DNA of 64,000 bases, taken from contig DAOUGI010000006.1 of assembly GCA_034429215.1 (NCBI GenBank), positions 1 through 64,000 on the forward strand, in the 5' to 3' direction. Positions 32,460-43,057 of the stretch are shown here, piece by piece (positions within the stretch are counted from its first letter, which is position 1; each line of letters starts with the position of its first letter). Source of the DNA: JAFGOG01 sp034429215. Lineage in GTDB: Bacteria; Chloroflexota; Anaerolineae; JAAYZQ01. The notes under the pieces are model-generated. The model did no database searches and had not been told where the DNA came from. It worked only from the letters and a program-made list of their open reading frames with translations. Both the position numbers and the translations under genes were made by a program.

Positions 32460-34120
32460 GCCCTGCTCCTGCGTCGCTGAGAGGCGGCGTTCTTTTTCTT
32501 TTTGGGGACCGGCTTGCGCTTGGCCAGACCCACAGCGACAACCACACCCACGGCGATGGCGGCCAGCACGATCAACAGCGAGATCCAGGTCCAGGGGGCG
32601 CGCACGCCAAACAAGGGCACCATCGCCCAGGTCATCCACAGCGCCAGGCCGACGAACAACAGCCCGGTGAGCAGCTTGACCGTGGCCGTATGGCGGCTGA
32701 CCAGGCTGCTCAACTGCTCGGAGGTAGTGCCAAAATAGGTCACCAAAAAAACCACGACCAGCGGGACGATGAACATGAGGCAGTAGAGCAGTAGGTAGAG
32801 GAAAGCCTTGGACGCCAGCTCCGGGACGCTCAAGACAAAGACGATGGTCGGCAGATAGACCTGGCCGGTGCAGGCCAGCTCGATGAGCGAAACGATAAAA
32901 CCGGTGACAAGGGCGACGAGCACAAAGGCGCGGGTATGGGCGCCCTCGCGGATGACACGGTTGATCAGGCGGCGGAGGCTGAGGGGCAGCTTGAGGGTCA
33001 TCTCGCCGGCCTGCCCCTTGCGCGCCTTGAGAAAATCACGGAAGGTCAGGATGGCCAGGATCATGCACAGTACGGCCGTAAGCAGGTAGACCCAGCGGCC
33101 CAGGGTGGAAAAGAAGGGCAGGGCCTGGACGGCCTTGAGCAGCCCAAAGCCGACGAACAGGTAGGTGAGAAAGACGCCCAGGGCAAAGGCGGCACCGACG
33201 AAGAGGATGTCACGTCCGCGCCGTCCGGTAAAGGCCATGTAGGAGATGAAAAAGACGAGGGTGGCAAAGGCGCACGGATTGAGGCCGTCGATCAACCCTG
33301 CACCCAGCACAGCCAGGGCGCCAAACGACTTGAAGCGCTCGACGAGGCCAATTTGGCCCTGGGCCGGATCGAACTCTTCCCAGGTGCGCGTGGCGCCGGT
33401 CGTGGCATATTTGCCTACAGCGGCCAGCAGGCTGTCGGCGTTTGCCTCGGTGCCGATCAGCACGTTTTCGCCGACGAAGATCATCGGCGTGGACAGCCGT
33501 TTCTCGGCCGGGACGTCATACTGCTCGCTCAGCCACTCGTTGAGCGGCTGGTTGCTCTCGATGGAAAAGGTCTCGACAACAAGCGCGGGATACTGCCGCT
33601 TGACTAACTGGAGATCGTAGGTGGTACGGGCACACTCCTGGCAGCCGGCCTTTTCAAAGTAGGCCAGGTAGATCGGCTCGCCTGCTTCAACAGTGGGGCC
33701 CGGCGTAGGGGGTTCGGAGTCCAGGGAGGTATAATCCACGCCGCCCTGGGCCAGGTAGCGGTCGATCAGCTCCTCGAGCCTGGCCGGGATATCGTCGCTG
33801 CCGACGAGCACCTGATCGCCAATGACCAATGCCGGTATATAGCCCTGGTTGTCGGCGGGCACGCCAAGCTTTTTCTCCAGGGCCAGCATCGTCTGGTAGT
33901 AGTCTCCCCTGCTTATCTCGATGTACTGGTGCTCTATCTGGTCGCCATACTTGTCATAGACCGTCGGCAAATAGTTTTCCATGATCTCGTGGCAGTGAGG
34001 GCAGGTAGTGCTGTAGAACAGGGTAAAGCGAACAACCGGACCGGCCTGCCGGCCAGACGCACCACACGCAGCCAGCAGAAAGACGAGCAAAAACAGACGA
34101 ACCAGGGAGCCGATTCTCAT
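32456..34120 (-). CDS. lipoprotein with two thioredoxin-fold domains fused to a DsbD/CcdA-like membrane domain
   Basis: 554 residues. The N-terminus has a lipobox (FLLAACGAS). Domain 1 (about 30-125) has the redox motif CPHC in STTCPHCHE; domain 2 (about 145-240) has CQEC in AGCQECAR. Six or seven transmembrane helices (about 260-530) follow, with single Cys in GLNPCAFATLVFFISYM and IELACTGQVYLP, the pair that carries electrons across the membrane in CcdA/DsbD. The product therefore combines receiver and acceptor domains for reducing power on the outside face. A Lys/Arg-rich tail ends it. Coupled to AlaX by a 4-bp overlap. Confidence 0.85.
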   Translation of the reverse strand: MRIGSLVRLFLLVFLLAACGASGRQAGPVVRFTLFYSTTCPHCHEIMENYLPTVYDKYGDQIEHQYIEISRGDYYQTMLALEKKLGVPADNQGYIPALVIGDQVLVGSDDIPARLEELIDRYLAQGGVDYTSLDSEPPTPGPTVEAGEPIYLAYFEKAGCQECARTTYDLQLVKRQYPALVVETFSIESNQPLNEWLSEQYDVPAEKRLSTPMIFVGENVLIGTEANADSLLAAVGKYATTGATRTWEEFDPAQGQIGLVERFKSFGALAVLGAGLIDGLNPCAFATLVFFISYMAFTGRRGRDILFVGAAFALGVFLTYLFVGFGLLKAVQALPFFSTLGRWVYLLTAVLCMILAILTFRDFLKARKGQAGEMTLKLPLSLRRLINRVIREGAHTRAFVLVALVTGFIVSLIELACTGQVYLPTIVFVLSVPELASKAFLYLLLYCLMFIVPLVVVFLVTYFGTTSEQLSSLVSRHTATVKLLTGLLFVGLALWMTWAMVPLFGVRAPWTWISLLIVLAAIAVGVVVAVGLAKRKPVPKKKKNAASQRRRSRA

Positions 34121-34181
34121 CCAGGGCCTCTTTGAAAACAGGGCCTGACAGGTTTAACCCCAACCTGCCAGGCCTGGGTAT

Positions 34182-34676
34182 TTACGCTACAGTCTTGCCG
34201 CACTCGGGACAAAAACGCGACCCGGTCGGGACAACCGCCCCACAGTTGGCGCAGGTGACCGGAGCCGGCGCCACTTCCATCTTGGCGCCGCAGTTCGGGC
34301 AGAACTTGACGCCGGCTGCCACCTCGGTTTGGCAGCTTGGGCAAGGGCGGCCGGCGGGTGTAGCCGTTGGCACAGGCGCGGCAGCCACGGCCTCGGGCGC
34401 CTTTTCCTGGCGGATCCTCTCGACCTCTTCCTGCTGCTCGGCGACCTGCTGGCGCAGGACGTCCACTTGCTGGCAGAGCTCCAGCAGCTCCGGCTGCGTT
34501 AGGGCCCCGCTGTCGTAGAGGTCTACCACGCGCGCGCCGATGGACGATACCTGAGTGGTCAGCTCGCCCTTGAGCTTGCTCAGCGCCCCTTGTGCCTGGT
34601 TCACTCGCTGCAGACGCTCCGCCTCAAAGGCGGCCTTGTCAACTCCACTTTTGATCTTGTCAAAGAAACCTGGCAT
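34182..34676 (-). CDS. coiled-coil protein with double zinc ribbon
   Basis: 164 residues. Residues 1-95 form helices with a coiled coil (LELCQQVDVLRQQVAEQQEEVERIRQE) and a Pro/Ala linker, then two zinc ribbons follow: CPSC...CPNC and CANC...CPEC, eight Cys in all. Such double zinc ribbons serve as protein- or nucleic-acid-binding modules; no enzyme motif is seen. A near-consensus promoter lies about 95 bp upstream (34771-34799), so it is transcribed alone. Confidence 0.85.
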   Translation of the reverse strand: MPGFFDKIKSGVDKAAFEAERLQRVNQAQGALSKLKGELTTQVSSIGARVVDLYDSGALTQPELLELCQQVDVLRQQVAEQQEEVERIRQEKAPEAVAAAPVPTATPAGRPCPSCQTEVAAGVKFCPNCGAKMEVAPAPVTCANCGAVVPTGSRFCPECGKTVA

Positions 34677-34770
34677 TGATACCTCCCTTTTTTTACACTA
34701 CAGATGGTCGATTGGACAATCATGCGCGGCGGCTGCGCGGATCGATCCGCGCTCCTCGCCTCCGCTGGCT

Positions 34771-34799
34771 ATTATAAACCGGTAACACCGATAAGTCAA
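34771..34799 (-). promoter_or_regulatory. promoter of the zinc-ribbon gene
   Basis: TTGACT (34799-34794), 17 bp, TATAAT (34776-34771) on the minus strand. The leader contains a GC-rich inverted repeat CGCGGATCGATCCGCG (34735-34750). Confidence 0.85.
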
Positions 34800-34851
34800 G
34801 TGCTGCCGAGCCCAGACTTGTGCCCGCGCGGCCAAGATCCCTGCCTGTTTG

Positions 34852-35484
34852 TCAGTAGATGCGGCGGCCAAACCCTTCCTTCGTCGCCGAGTTGTCATAG
34901 ATCTCGTCTATGGTAAAGATGTAGGCCGGACGATTGGGCCAGCGCTCGGGATGGGGCTCGTGATAAACGTCATGCTGGGCGTTGATCAGAAGGTGGTAAG
35001 AGCTCCCCTCCTCGTGGATCTCGGCCCGACCGCGGACTTCGAAGCTGATCGCCGGCGGCTGGTAAAAGAGAAGGGTAACCGCCGGATCGGCGCGAAGGTT
35101 AGTCCAGGTATGATCGAGGGCCAGCTCCAGCGATCCCAGCCGGGTAAAGTCGATCCGCTCCTGGCAGCCCTCACCGTACAACATGCGCATCAGCAGGCGC
35201 AGTCCATCCATACTATAGCCATCGCGCCAGCCGCGCCGGATGTGGGTCAGGTAGGCGTCGAGGGTTTCGTCCAGGTATTCTGGCTTGGGGACGTAGCCGA
35301 CGCCTTTGATCGAGGCATTCAGACCGGCGGGGCCGTGGGAGACGACGCTTGGATTATGACGAGTAAAGCCAAGGTAGATCTCGTGCGGGGCGACCGCCTG
35401 CCCCTCGGCCTGGCGGCGGATCAAGTCCGCACGCCCACGATAGGCCCAATTGATGAACGCTATGGGAATGGTGTGTGATGTCAT
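34852..35484 (-). CDS. uncharacterised protein, possible split beta-barrel
   Basis: 210 residues, soluble. The C-terminal half (VTLLFYQPPAISFEVRGRAEIHEE and PAYIFTIDEIYDNS) has strand patterning that recalls pyridoxamine-phosphate-oxidase-like flavin-binding barrels, but I cannot confirm a family. The N-terminal half is unrecognised. The ATG (35484) has no ribosome site: the -10 box TAAAAT ends only 9 nt before it, so the transcript is probably leaderless. Alone in orientation between the zinc-ribbon gene and the divergent propeller gene. Confidence 0.7.
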   Translation of the reverse strand: MTSHTIPIAFINWAYRGRADLIRRQAEGQAVAPHEIYLGFTRHNPSVVSHGPAGLNASIKGVGYVPKPEYLDETLDAYLTHIRRGWRDGYSMDGLRLLMRMLYGEGCQERIDFTRLGSLELALDHTWTNLRADPAVTLLFYQPPAISFEVRGRAEIHEEGSSYHLLINAQHDVYHEPHPERWPNRPAYIFTIDEIYDNSATKEGFGRRIY

Positions 35485-35493
35485 AGGGCAGCG

Positions 35494-35522
35494 ATTTTAC
35501 CACATTGCGCAGGTGTGAGCAA
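35494..35522 (-). promoter_or_regulatory. promoter giving a leaderless transcript
   Basis: TTGCTC (35522-35517), 17 bp, TAAAAT (35499-35494) on the minus strand; the ATG at 35484 lies where transcription should begin within 2-3 nt. Confidence 0.75.
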
Positions 35523-35529
35523 AAAAACG

Positions 35530-35580
35530 ATTGGACGCAGTGAGCCGAGAGCTGATAACGCTCAGCTATCGGATGATGGA
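35530..35580. repeat. AGCTGATA-type repeat tract
   Basis: GAGAGCTGATAACGCTCAGCTATC and flanking sequence repeat the heptameric motif family seen at 23160, upstream of the propeller gene. Confidence 0.6.
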
Positions 35581-35621
35581 ACGAATGGCGCTTGGCCGGC
35601 GTCTTGATTTGTGGAGGGCCC

Positions 35622-37526
35622 ATGGGCCAATCGAGGAATAGACTCAAGGCAAATTGGAAGGTCTGGGTGAGCCTGCTCCTGCTGATCCAGCCGTTGGCGG
35701 CCGGGTGCGGCTCCAGCACAAATACAGGGGTATCGCCGTTGGCCACACCACCGGCGGCAACGGTTCTGCCGCCTTTGCCCAGCGCTTTGGCCGCCCCGCT
35801 ACCCACAGCGCGCCCCACGCCGATCCTGGACGGTTGGACCGTCTATCCGGGCGTCAACGACGTGCAGGGCGCGGTTTTCGCCCCTGACGGGACACTGTGG
35901 ACGGCGACGACCGCCGGAATCGTGCGTTGGAACTTGGCCGATGGCACGTACAACCTCTACACCGCCGCCGACGGCCTGGCCTCCAAGGCTACCACCGACG
36001 TAGCGATCGCCCCAGACGGCAGCGTGTGGGCTGCCACATTAGCAGGAGTGAGCCACCTGGAGGGCGAGCGCTGGATTACCTACACCCAGGCGGACGGACT
36101 GCCCAGTGACACCGTCCTGTCCATCGGCGTAACCCCCCAGGGGCAGGTGTGGGCCGGCACGGTCGAAGGCGCCGCCCGCCTTGACGGCGGACCGTGGACA
36201 ACGTACCTCGGCAGAGGGCGGGTGTGGAGCCTGGAGGTCTCTCCAGATGGCGCGGTGTGGTTCGCCGCCGATGGCCTGGGGGTCAACCGCTATCTGCCCA
36301 GCAAAGACAGTTGGACACAATACACCACTGCCGATGGACTGCCTGGGCTCAGCGTTACCACGATTGCCGCCGGGTCAGCGGGCGATGCCTGGGTGACAGT
36401 GCCATGGGAAGGCATCTATCACTTTGACGGGGCCAGGTGGCAGCGCGTGTGGGAGCACGGTGGGATGGTGTGTGCCTTGGCCGTTGCAGCCGACGGCACG
36501 GCGTGGATTGGAGGCTGTGGCAGCCTGCACTACTCCTGGGGCAGCCTGATCCACGGCCAAGGAGACGAGTGGCCAGAGGTGACAGGCTGGCACGACATGG
36601 GAGCTCCTGCCGTACATGCCATCGCGTCGGGACCGGACGGCAAGATCGCCGTCGGCACCGACCGAGGGCTGAGCATCGGCGATGGGAAGGGATGGCAGAC
36701 ACTGTTGGGAGGGCCCGCTCGCAGCCAAGCGACGGCCGCAGCCGTCACACCTGACGGCGCCGTCTGGTTCGGGTTCGGCGACAGCGCCGCCGATGTGGCA
36801 GGCGGCGGATTGAGCCGCTTCGACGGCCGGGAGTGGCAGTATTTCCTCGATGATGCCAACGTGCAGGCATTGGCCGCCGGCCCCGATGGCACACTGTGGG
36901 CAGGCGCCGGATGCACGTTGTGGCGATTGAACGTCGCCGATTGGCAGCAGGTAGGTGGCTGCGAGCAGATCAAGGGTAACATCCTCGACATCGCCGTGGC
37001 ATCGGATGGCGCGGTGTGGGCTGCCACCGGGATGGCTTTGGCCCGTTTCGACGGCCAGTCATGGACAGCATACGACAGGCTGATCCATTCGGTGGCAATT
37101 GGAACCGGCGACACGCTGTGGGCGGTTGGCTGGGAAGGGACGCAGGGCTCAAACCATGTGGCCTACTTGAACGGATCGGACTGGGTCAAAACGCTGGACC
37201 GCAGCCTCGGCTCCCTGGTTGTGGCTCCGGATGGCCAGGTCTGGGGGGTGACCGAAGAAGGAGAGCTGGCCCGTTTTGACGGCCATGACTGGACGTTCCC
37301 TCGGCTCCCCGCCGAGCTCGACAGCCTGGTCCGCACCCTGGCCATCGCGCCGGACGGCGCGCTGTGGGCCAGCGGCGATGCTCACATCGCTCGTTTCGAT
37401 GGGGTTAACTGGACCGTCTATCCATCCGTTGAGGGGGTGCAGGCCATTGCCTTTGCGCCCGATGGCTCGCTATGGCTGGCCACGTCCAACAGGGCTGCCC
37501 ATTTCCGGCCAGCACCCGCGGACTAG
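35622..37526 (+). CDS. beta-propeller lipoprotein (two-component-regulator propeller type)
   Basis: 634 residues from the ATG at 35622, after GTGGAGGG. Signal peptide with lipobox QPLAAGCGSS, then a Pro/Ala/Thr tether (about 35-65). The rest holds about a dozen copies of a 40-residue blade repeat with the core APDGxxWxAT and FDGxxWxxY, as in the Reg_prop propellers normally fused to hybrid histidine kinases. Here the propeller is a free lipoprotein on the cell surface, likely binding polysaccharide or a signal. It converges on a histidine kinase gene whose stop is 15 bp away. Confidence 0.85.
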   Translation: MGQSRNRLKANWKVWVSLLLLIQPLAAGCGSSTNTGVSPLATPPAATVLPPLPSALAAPLPTARPTPILDGWTVYPGVNDVQGAVFAPDGTLWTATTAGIVRWNLADGTYNLYTAADGLASKATTDVAIAPDGSVWAATLAGVSHLEGERWITYTQADGLPSDTVLSIGVTPQGQVWAGTVEGAARLDGGPWTTYLGRGRVWSLEVSPDGAVWFAADGLGVNRYLPSKDSWTQYTTADGLPGLSVTTIAAGSAGDAWVTVPWEGIYHFDGARWQRVWEHGGMVCALAVAADGTAWIGGCGSLHYSWGSLIHGQGDEWPEVTGWHDMGAPAVHAIASGPDGKIAVGTDRGLSIGDGKGWQTLLGGPARSQATAAAVTPDGAVWFGFGDSAADVAGGGLSRFDGREWQYFLDDANVQALAAGPDGTLWAGAGCTLWRLNVADWQQVGGCEQIKGNILDIAVASDGAVWAATGMALARFDGQSWTAYDRLIHSVAIGTGDTLWAVGWEGTQGSNHVAYLNGSDWVKTLDRSLGSLVVAPDGQVWGVTEEGELARFDGHDWTFPRLPAELDSLVRTLAIAPDGALWASGDAHIARFDGVNWTVYPSVEGVQAIAFAPDGSLWLATSNRAAHFRPAPAD

Positions 37527-37540
37527 TGGAGTGCCGGCTG

Positions 37541-39321
<1,781 letters not shown>

Positions 39322-39325
<4 letters not shown>

Positions 39326-40353
39326 CGCTTGTCGCTCACTGCTCCTTGCGCCTCCCCTCCTGCGCCTGCCCACCCCTGGAGTCCTTGGCCCTCCCCTGCT
39401 CCCTGCTCTAACCGTTCGCGCACCGCCCGGTACAGCTCTGTCGCCTTGAGCTCGGCCAGATGGTAGCAGGGACCGTGCAGCGACTCGGCCAGTCCTTGGG
39501 CCAGGCCACGGTCGTAAGATGGGTGCTCCATATTGATCACCACCGAATGGATCCCGGCGGCGTGGATCAAGTCACCCACATGTAACGCCTCTTCCTGGGG
39601 TGGCAGGTCGGTGAGCGCCACGTTGCCGGCGCCGTCGGTGAGCAGGATCAGCAGCGGCATGGCCTCGGGGTAAAGGCGCATCTCGCGGTGAAAGACGCGG
39701 TAGGCCAGCAACAGCCCGGCGGGCAACGGGGTCTTGCCGCCGACCGGCAGGTGGCGCAGGGCTCGCTGCGCCAGCTCGACGCTGGAAGTAAAAGGCAGCA
39801 CCAGCCGGGCCTCTTGCTTCTGAAAGACAACCAACCCTACCCGATCGCGCTTCTGGTATGCATCGATTAACAGCGACATGATCGCGCCTTTGGTGGCCTC
39901 CATGCGTTGGGTGCCGGCCATACTCCAACTGGCATCGACGACGAACAGGATCAAGTTGCCGGCGCGGCGGACGCGGACCTTGCGTTGGACATCGTCGGTC
40001 GTGAGCGCCAGGGTACCGGCCTCGGCGCCGCGCTCGACCTGGTGCAGAGCCGCCTGGCGCAACGTGGCGTCGAGCGCCACGTCCGACAGGTCGCCATGGG
40101 CTGGGCGGGCTTGGACGTAACGGCCGCGCTTGCGGCTGGTGCGGGTAAAGGAGCGCTTGCCGGCAGTCTTGCGGGTCAGCCGGTCGAGGGGCGATTCGAC
40201 CCGGCGTGGGTTGAACATGCTGCCGATAGTCGGGACGATGTCAACCTGTTGAGGGCCGCCGACGCCCAGCGGATCGGCAGTGTGGCCCTTGATCGAGGCG
40301 CCTCCTTCACCCAAGACCATGTCAGAGGGTGAAGGCGCCCCGTCATCCGTCAC
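39322..40353 (-). CDS. ChlD/BchD-like von Willebrand A-domain protein
   Basis: 343 residues. The C-terminal half is a VWA domain: MIDAS residues DxSxS in FVVDASWSM, Thr in GGKTPL and Asp in LLTDGAGN. The N-terminal part is Arg/Lys-rich and linker-like, without the ATPase domain of full ChlD. In magnesium or cobalt chelatases this subunit bridges ChlI rings and the large subunit. Start is GTG at 40353 overlapping the ChlI stop (GTGA). No large chelatase subunit, bacteriochlorophyll or cobalamin genes are near, so the client is unknown. Confidence 0.85.
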
Positions 40354-41492
40354 CTCTTTTTTTTTCCCATGTTGCCCGGCTCACCGGCCTGCGGGCCGGG
40401 AGCCGTTGCAGTCGCTCCGGTCGGTTTTTCATCCGCCTTCTCGCGAGCCTGGCCCAGGCGAACCGCCAGATCCTCCAGGCTGAGGGCTCCGTCCTCGAAC
40501 GGCTGGCGCCTGAGTCGGTGGGGCAAGGCCAGCTCGGCGGCAGCCAGAATGTCGACCTCGGTCATCACCGGCTCTTCTCGCCGGCCGGTCCCGTCACGCG
40601 ACAGGCGGAGGGCGGCGTGGGCCAGGGCTGCCTTTAGGATAACGATATCGGCCCGATGGCCGTCGACGTTGTAGGCAGTCGTCAGCTCGGCGATCGTGTA
40701 CAGGTTGCCGGCATCGTAAGTCACCTGCGGTAACATCTCGCGGGCACGGGAGATCTCGCCACACAACTGCTGCTCGTACGGCATCCACTCGACGAAAAAA
40801 TCGTCCGGGTCGCTCTCGAATTCAACGGTTCGCTCCAGGATGTTGACGCGCGACAGGGGATCGCCGATGCCCCGCACTTCGACGCACAACGCAAAGCGGT
40901 CAAGAAGCTGGGGGCGCAGCTCACCCTCCTCAGGGTTCATCGTGCCGACCAGGATAAAGCGGGCCGGGTGGGAGAACGAGATGCCCTCCCTTTCCACGAC
41001 ATTGCGGCCCATCGCCGCCGAGTCGAGCAGCAGGTCAACAACGTGATCGTCGAGCAGGTTTACCTCGTCGACATACAACAGGCCACGGTTAGCAGCAGCC
41101 AATACACCCGGCTCGAACTTTTTTCGACCGGTCTTGAGCGCAGCCTCAATGTCGAGGGTGCCGACTACACGATCTTCGGTGGCGCTGACCGGCAGATCGA
41201 CAAAGCGGATCCGGCGCCGGGCGACGGGCAGGCGCTCGCCTGCGGCCAACCGCTCGCGGCACTGATCGCACATCTGGTCGGGCTGGACCGGATCGCAGTT
41301 GAAAGGGCAATCGGCGACGACGTCGATCTCGGGCAGCAGAGCAGCCAGAGCCCGCGCGGCAGTCGACTTGGCCGTGCCACGCTCGCCCCTGATCAGCACA
41401 CCGCCGATCTTGGGGCTGATAGCGTTCAGAATAAGCGCCATCTTCATCCGATCCTGGCCGACGATGGCGCTGAATGGGAAAATAGTCTGCAT
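40350..41492 (-). CDS. ChlI/BchI-like AAA+ ATPase
   Basis: 380 residues from the ATG at 41492. AAA+ motor: Walker A RGERGTAKST near 35-44, Walker B LLYVDEVNLLDD, sensor NPEEGELRPQLLDRF, plus the ChlI insertion with four Cys (CPFNC...CDQC) that may bind zinc. FPFSAIVGQD at the start is typical of ChlI/BchI. These proteins form a ring that inserts metal into tetrapyrroles together with ChlD, and similar pairs serve CobN. Placed directly before the VWA and kinase genes. Lys/Arg/Gly-rich C-terminus. Confidence 0.9.
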   Translation of the reverse strand: MQTIFPFSAIVGQDRMKMALILNAISPKIGGVLIRGERGTAKSTAARALAALLPEIDVVADCPFNCDPVQPDQMCDQCRERLAAGERLPVARRRIRFVDLPVSATEDRVVGTLDIEAALKTGRKKFEPGVLAAANRGLLYVDEVNLLDDHVVDLLLDSAAMGRNVVEREGISFSHPARFILVGTMNPEEGELRPQLLDRFALCVEVRGIGDPLSRVNILERTVEFESDPDDFFVEWMPYEQQLCGEISRAREMLPQVTYDAGNLYTIAELTTAYNVDGHRADIVILKAALAHAALRLSRDGTGRREEPVMTEVDILAAAELALPHRLRRQPFEDGALSLEDLAVRLGQAREKADEKPTGATATAPGPQAGEPGNMGKKKR

Positions 41493-41504
41493 AGGTTGAC
41501 TCAA

Positions 41505-41555
41505 GCTACCGGCTATCAACCTGCAGGCTGATAGCCAATAGCTGATAGCTGAAAA
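41505..41555. repeat. heptameric AGCTGATAGCTGAAAA repeat tract
   Basis: Between rubrerythrin and the ChlI gene: GGCTATCAACC, GGCTGATAGCC and AATAGCTGATAGCTGAAAAC form inverted and direct 7-bp copies, the same family as at 23160-23246. Confidence 0.8.
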
Positions 41556-42059
41556 CTAGAATGCTTTAAACTTGTCCTTCTTGGTGTTGCACACTGGGCA
41601 GCGGTCGAGAGGCTCGCCAATGTGGGTCCAACCGCAGATGGGGCAAACGTAGACTTGGCCGATCTCGATGTCCTTGCCGGCCTCGGCAGCCTTTTTGGCG
41701 TCGCCATACATCTCGGAGTGGATCTTTTCTGCCTCGATGGCATAGGTCATGGTGCGCAGGGCGCCCTTTTCTTGCTGCGCCTCGGCGGTAGTCAGATAGG
41801 CCGCATACATGACGTCCACTTCGAAATCCTCGCCGTTGATGGCCGCATCGAGGTTGGCGACCGTGTCACCGATGTAGCCCAGCTCACGGAGGTGGTTGGT
41901 GGCGTGCGACTGCTCGGCATACGCGATGGCGGTAAAGAGGCGAGCGATGTTCGGCTTGCCTTCCTTGGCTGCCTGGGCAGCAAAGGCCAGGTACTTGATG
42001 TTGGCCTGGCTTTCGCCGGCCAGAGCGGCGCTCAGGTTTTGCTTGGTCAATTCCTTCAT
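41556..42059 (-). CDS. rbr: rubrerythrin
   Basis: 167-residue diiron peroxidase that detoxifies hydrogen peroxide in microaerobic or anaerobic cells. The ferritin-like four-helix domain (1-130) has the iron ligands in AGESQANIKYLAF, EQSHATNHL, TTAEAQQEKGAL and EAEKIHSEMY. The C-terminal rubredoxin domain (about 135-165) has two CxxC pairs, CPICG and CPVCN. A heptameric repeat tract separates it from the ChlI gene; a small membrane gene lies upstream. Confidence 0.95.
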   Translation of the reverse strand: MKELTKQNLSAALAGESQANIKYLAFAAQAAKEGKPNIARLFTAIAYAEQSHATNHLRELGYIGDTVANLDAAINGEDFEVDVMYAAYLTTAEAQQEKGALRTMTYAIEAEKIHSEMYGDAKKAAEAGKDIEIGQVYVCPICGWTHIGEPLDRCPVCNTKKDKFKAF

Positions 42060-42091
42060 TGGTCATTCTCCTCTTTGAATTGGGTTTTCTA

Positions 42092-42430
42092 CTACTCACT
42101 CTTCCTTGTGTTTTCTTCGATCTTGGCCTGGCACAACGCCACTTGGGCCTGCAATCTCAACAAGAAGGCGCGCTCGCGGCCAGCGAGAAGGCCGATCAGA
42201 CCAAACAGGATCGCACCTATGAGACAGGCGATCAGCTCGGTGCCCAACTCGTCCAGGCTCAGGTGGCGGGGCGGCCTTGCTGAATTCGCATCTAGAAGCA
42301 ACCCCATCCAAAAGCCGGCCACGCCGCCGACTAGGGCGAGGACAAGGGTCAATGTGATGACGATCATCCTGGCGCGGTTGTACAGGCGGTCCGCGAACCT
42401 TTGTATAACATCCGGATCGTACGCGACCAT
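42092..42430 (-). CDS. small two-helix membrane protein, unknown
   Basis: 112 residues from the ATG at 42430, after GGAGGGGACACA. Two hydrophobic helices (about 22-42 and 66-86), with an amphipathic N-terminus and a charged helical C-terminus. I recognise no family. It lies between the receiver protein and rubrerythrin, all on the minus strand with gaps of about 30 bp, so they are probably one transcript from the promoter at 42938. Confidence 0.7.
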   Translation of the reverse strand: MVAYDPDVIQRFADRLYNRARMIVITLTLVLALVGGVAGFWMGLLLDANSARPPRHLSLDELGTELIACLIGAILFGLIGLLAGRERAFLLRLQAQVALCQAKIEENTRKSE

Positions 42431-42461
42431 TGTGTCCCCTCCGCTTATCAGATTGGCAGAA

Positions 42462-42842
42462 TCACTCTGCACAGCGCTTACCGTTCAGGGCACGGCAGAC
42501 GTGCTCCAGCAGTACAGAGGCCGCGAACGGTTTTTGCAGATGGCCAGCGACGTCATCCGTGTGAAGCAGTTGGCGGACAGGCGGCTCGGCAGACAGGACA
42601 ATGACCGGCACGGAGCGCCCGTCCAGCCCGGCGTGGAGGGTGTGGACCAGACGCGGCAGATCCACGTTCGGCAGCTCCAGGTCGAGCAGGATCAAGTCAG
42701 GCCGGCATTCGTCGAGCAGCTGCAGCCCATGCTCCTCGCTGATAGCCTCGCGCACCTCCAAACCCAGCGCTTCCAGGTTTGCCCGGATCAGCTTGCGGAT
42801 GCGCCAATCGTGTTCTATGGCCAGTACACACTGTCCCATCAT
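42462..42842 (-). CDS. single-domain response regulator
   Basis: 126 residues, receiver domain only. The phosphoacceptor lies in DLILLDLELPN (about 54), the switch Ser in VIVLSAEPP and the conserved Lys in LQKPF. The N-terminal acidic pair is replaced by LAIEHD (Glu-His-Asp), a usable but altered site. Without an output domain it would act as a phosphate relay or by binding a partner, perhaps with the orphan-looking kinase at 37541. Either of two adjacent ATG codons (42842, 42839) may be the start. Confidence 0.85.
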   Translation of the reverse strand: MMGQCVLAIEHDWRIRKLIRANLEALGLEVREAISEEHGLQLLDECRPDLILLDLELPNVDLPRLVHTLHAGLDGRSVPVIVLSAEPPVRQLLHTDDVAGHLQKPFAASVLLEHVCRALNGKRCAE

Positions 42843-42937
42843 CAGCCTATTGTAGCCTATGGCCGTTAGACAGATGTAAGAGAGCGGCGGATGCGCGTTA
42901 AAACTCTATTAGAAAGGTACGGTCTCTTCCCACATCG

Positions 42938-42966
42938 ATTTTATCACATCTAGGTGGGCGAGTCAA
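42938..42966 (-). promoter_or_regulatory. promoter toward the response-regulator gene
   Basis: TTGACT (42966-42961), 17 bp, TAAAAT (42943-42938) on the minus strand. It is back to back with the plus-strand promoter at 42988. A second TACAAT at about 42852 lies 9 nt before the ATG but lacks a -35. Confidence 0.75.
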
Positions 42967-42987
42967 ACAATAACAGTTGTATCTTCT

Positions 42988-43016
42988 TTGCGTTTTACTC
43001 GTAAAGAGAGTATAAT
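42988..43016 (+). promoter_or_regulatory. promoter of the LiaF-like/cNMP-PH unit
   Basis: TTGCGT (42988-42993), 17 bp, TATAAT (43011-43016), about 40 nt before the GGGAGGAG ribosome site of the LiaF-like gene. Confidence 0.78.
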
Positions 43017-43057
43017 GATGATAACCTTGAGCTGTGCATCTTCAGGGAGGAGAGAAC

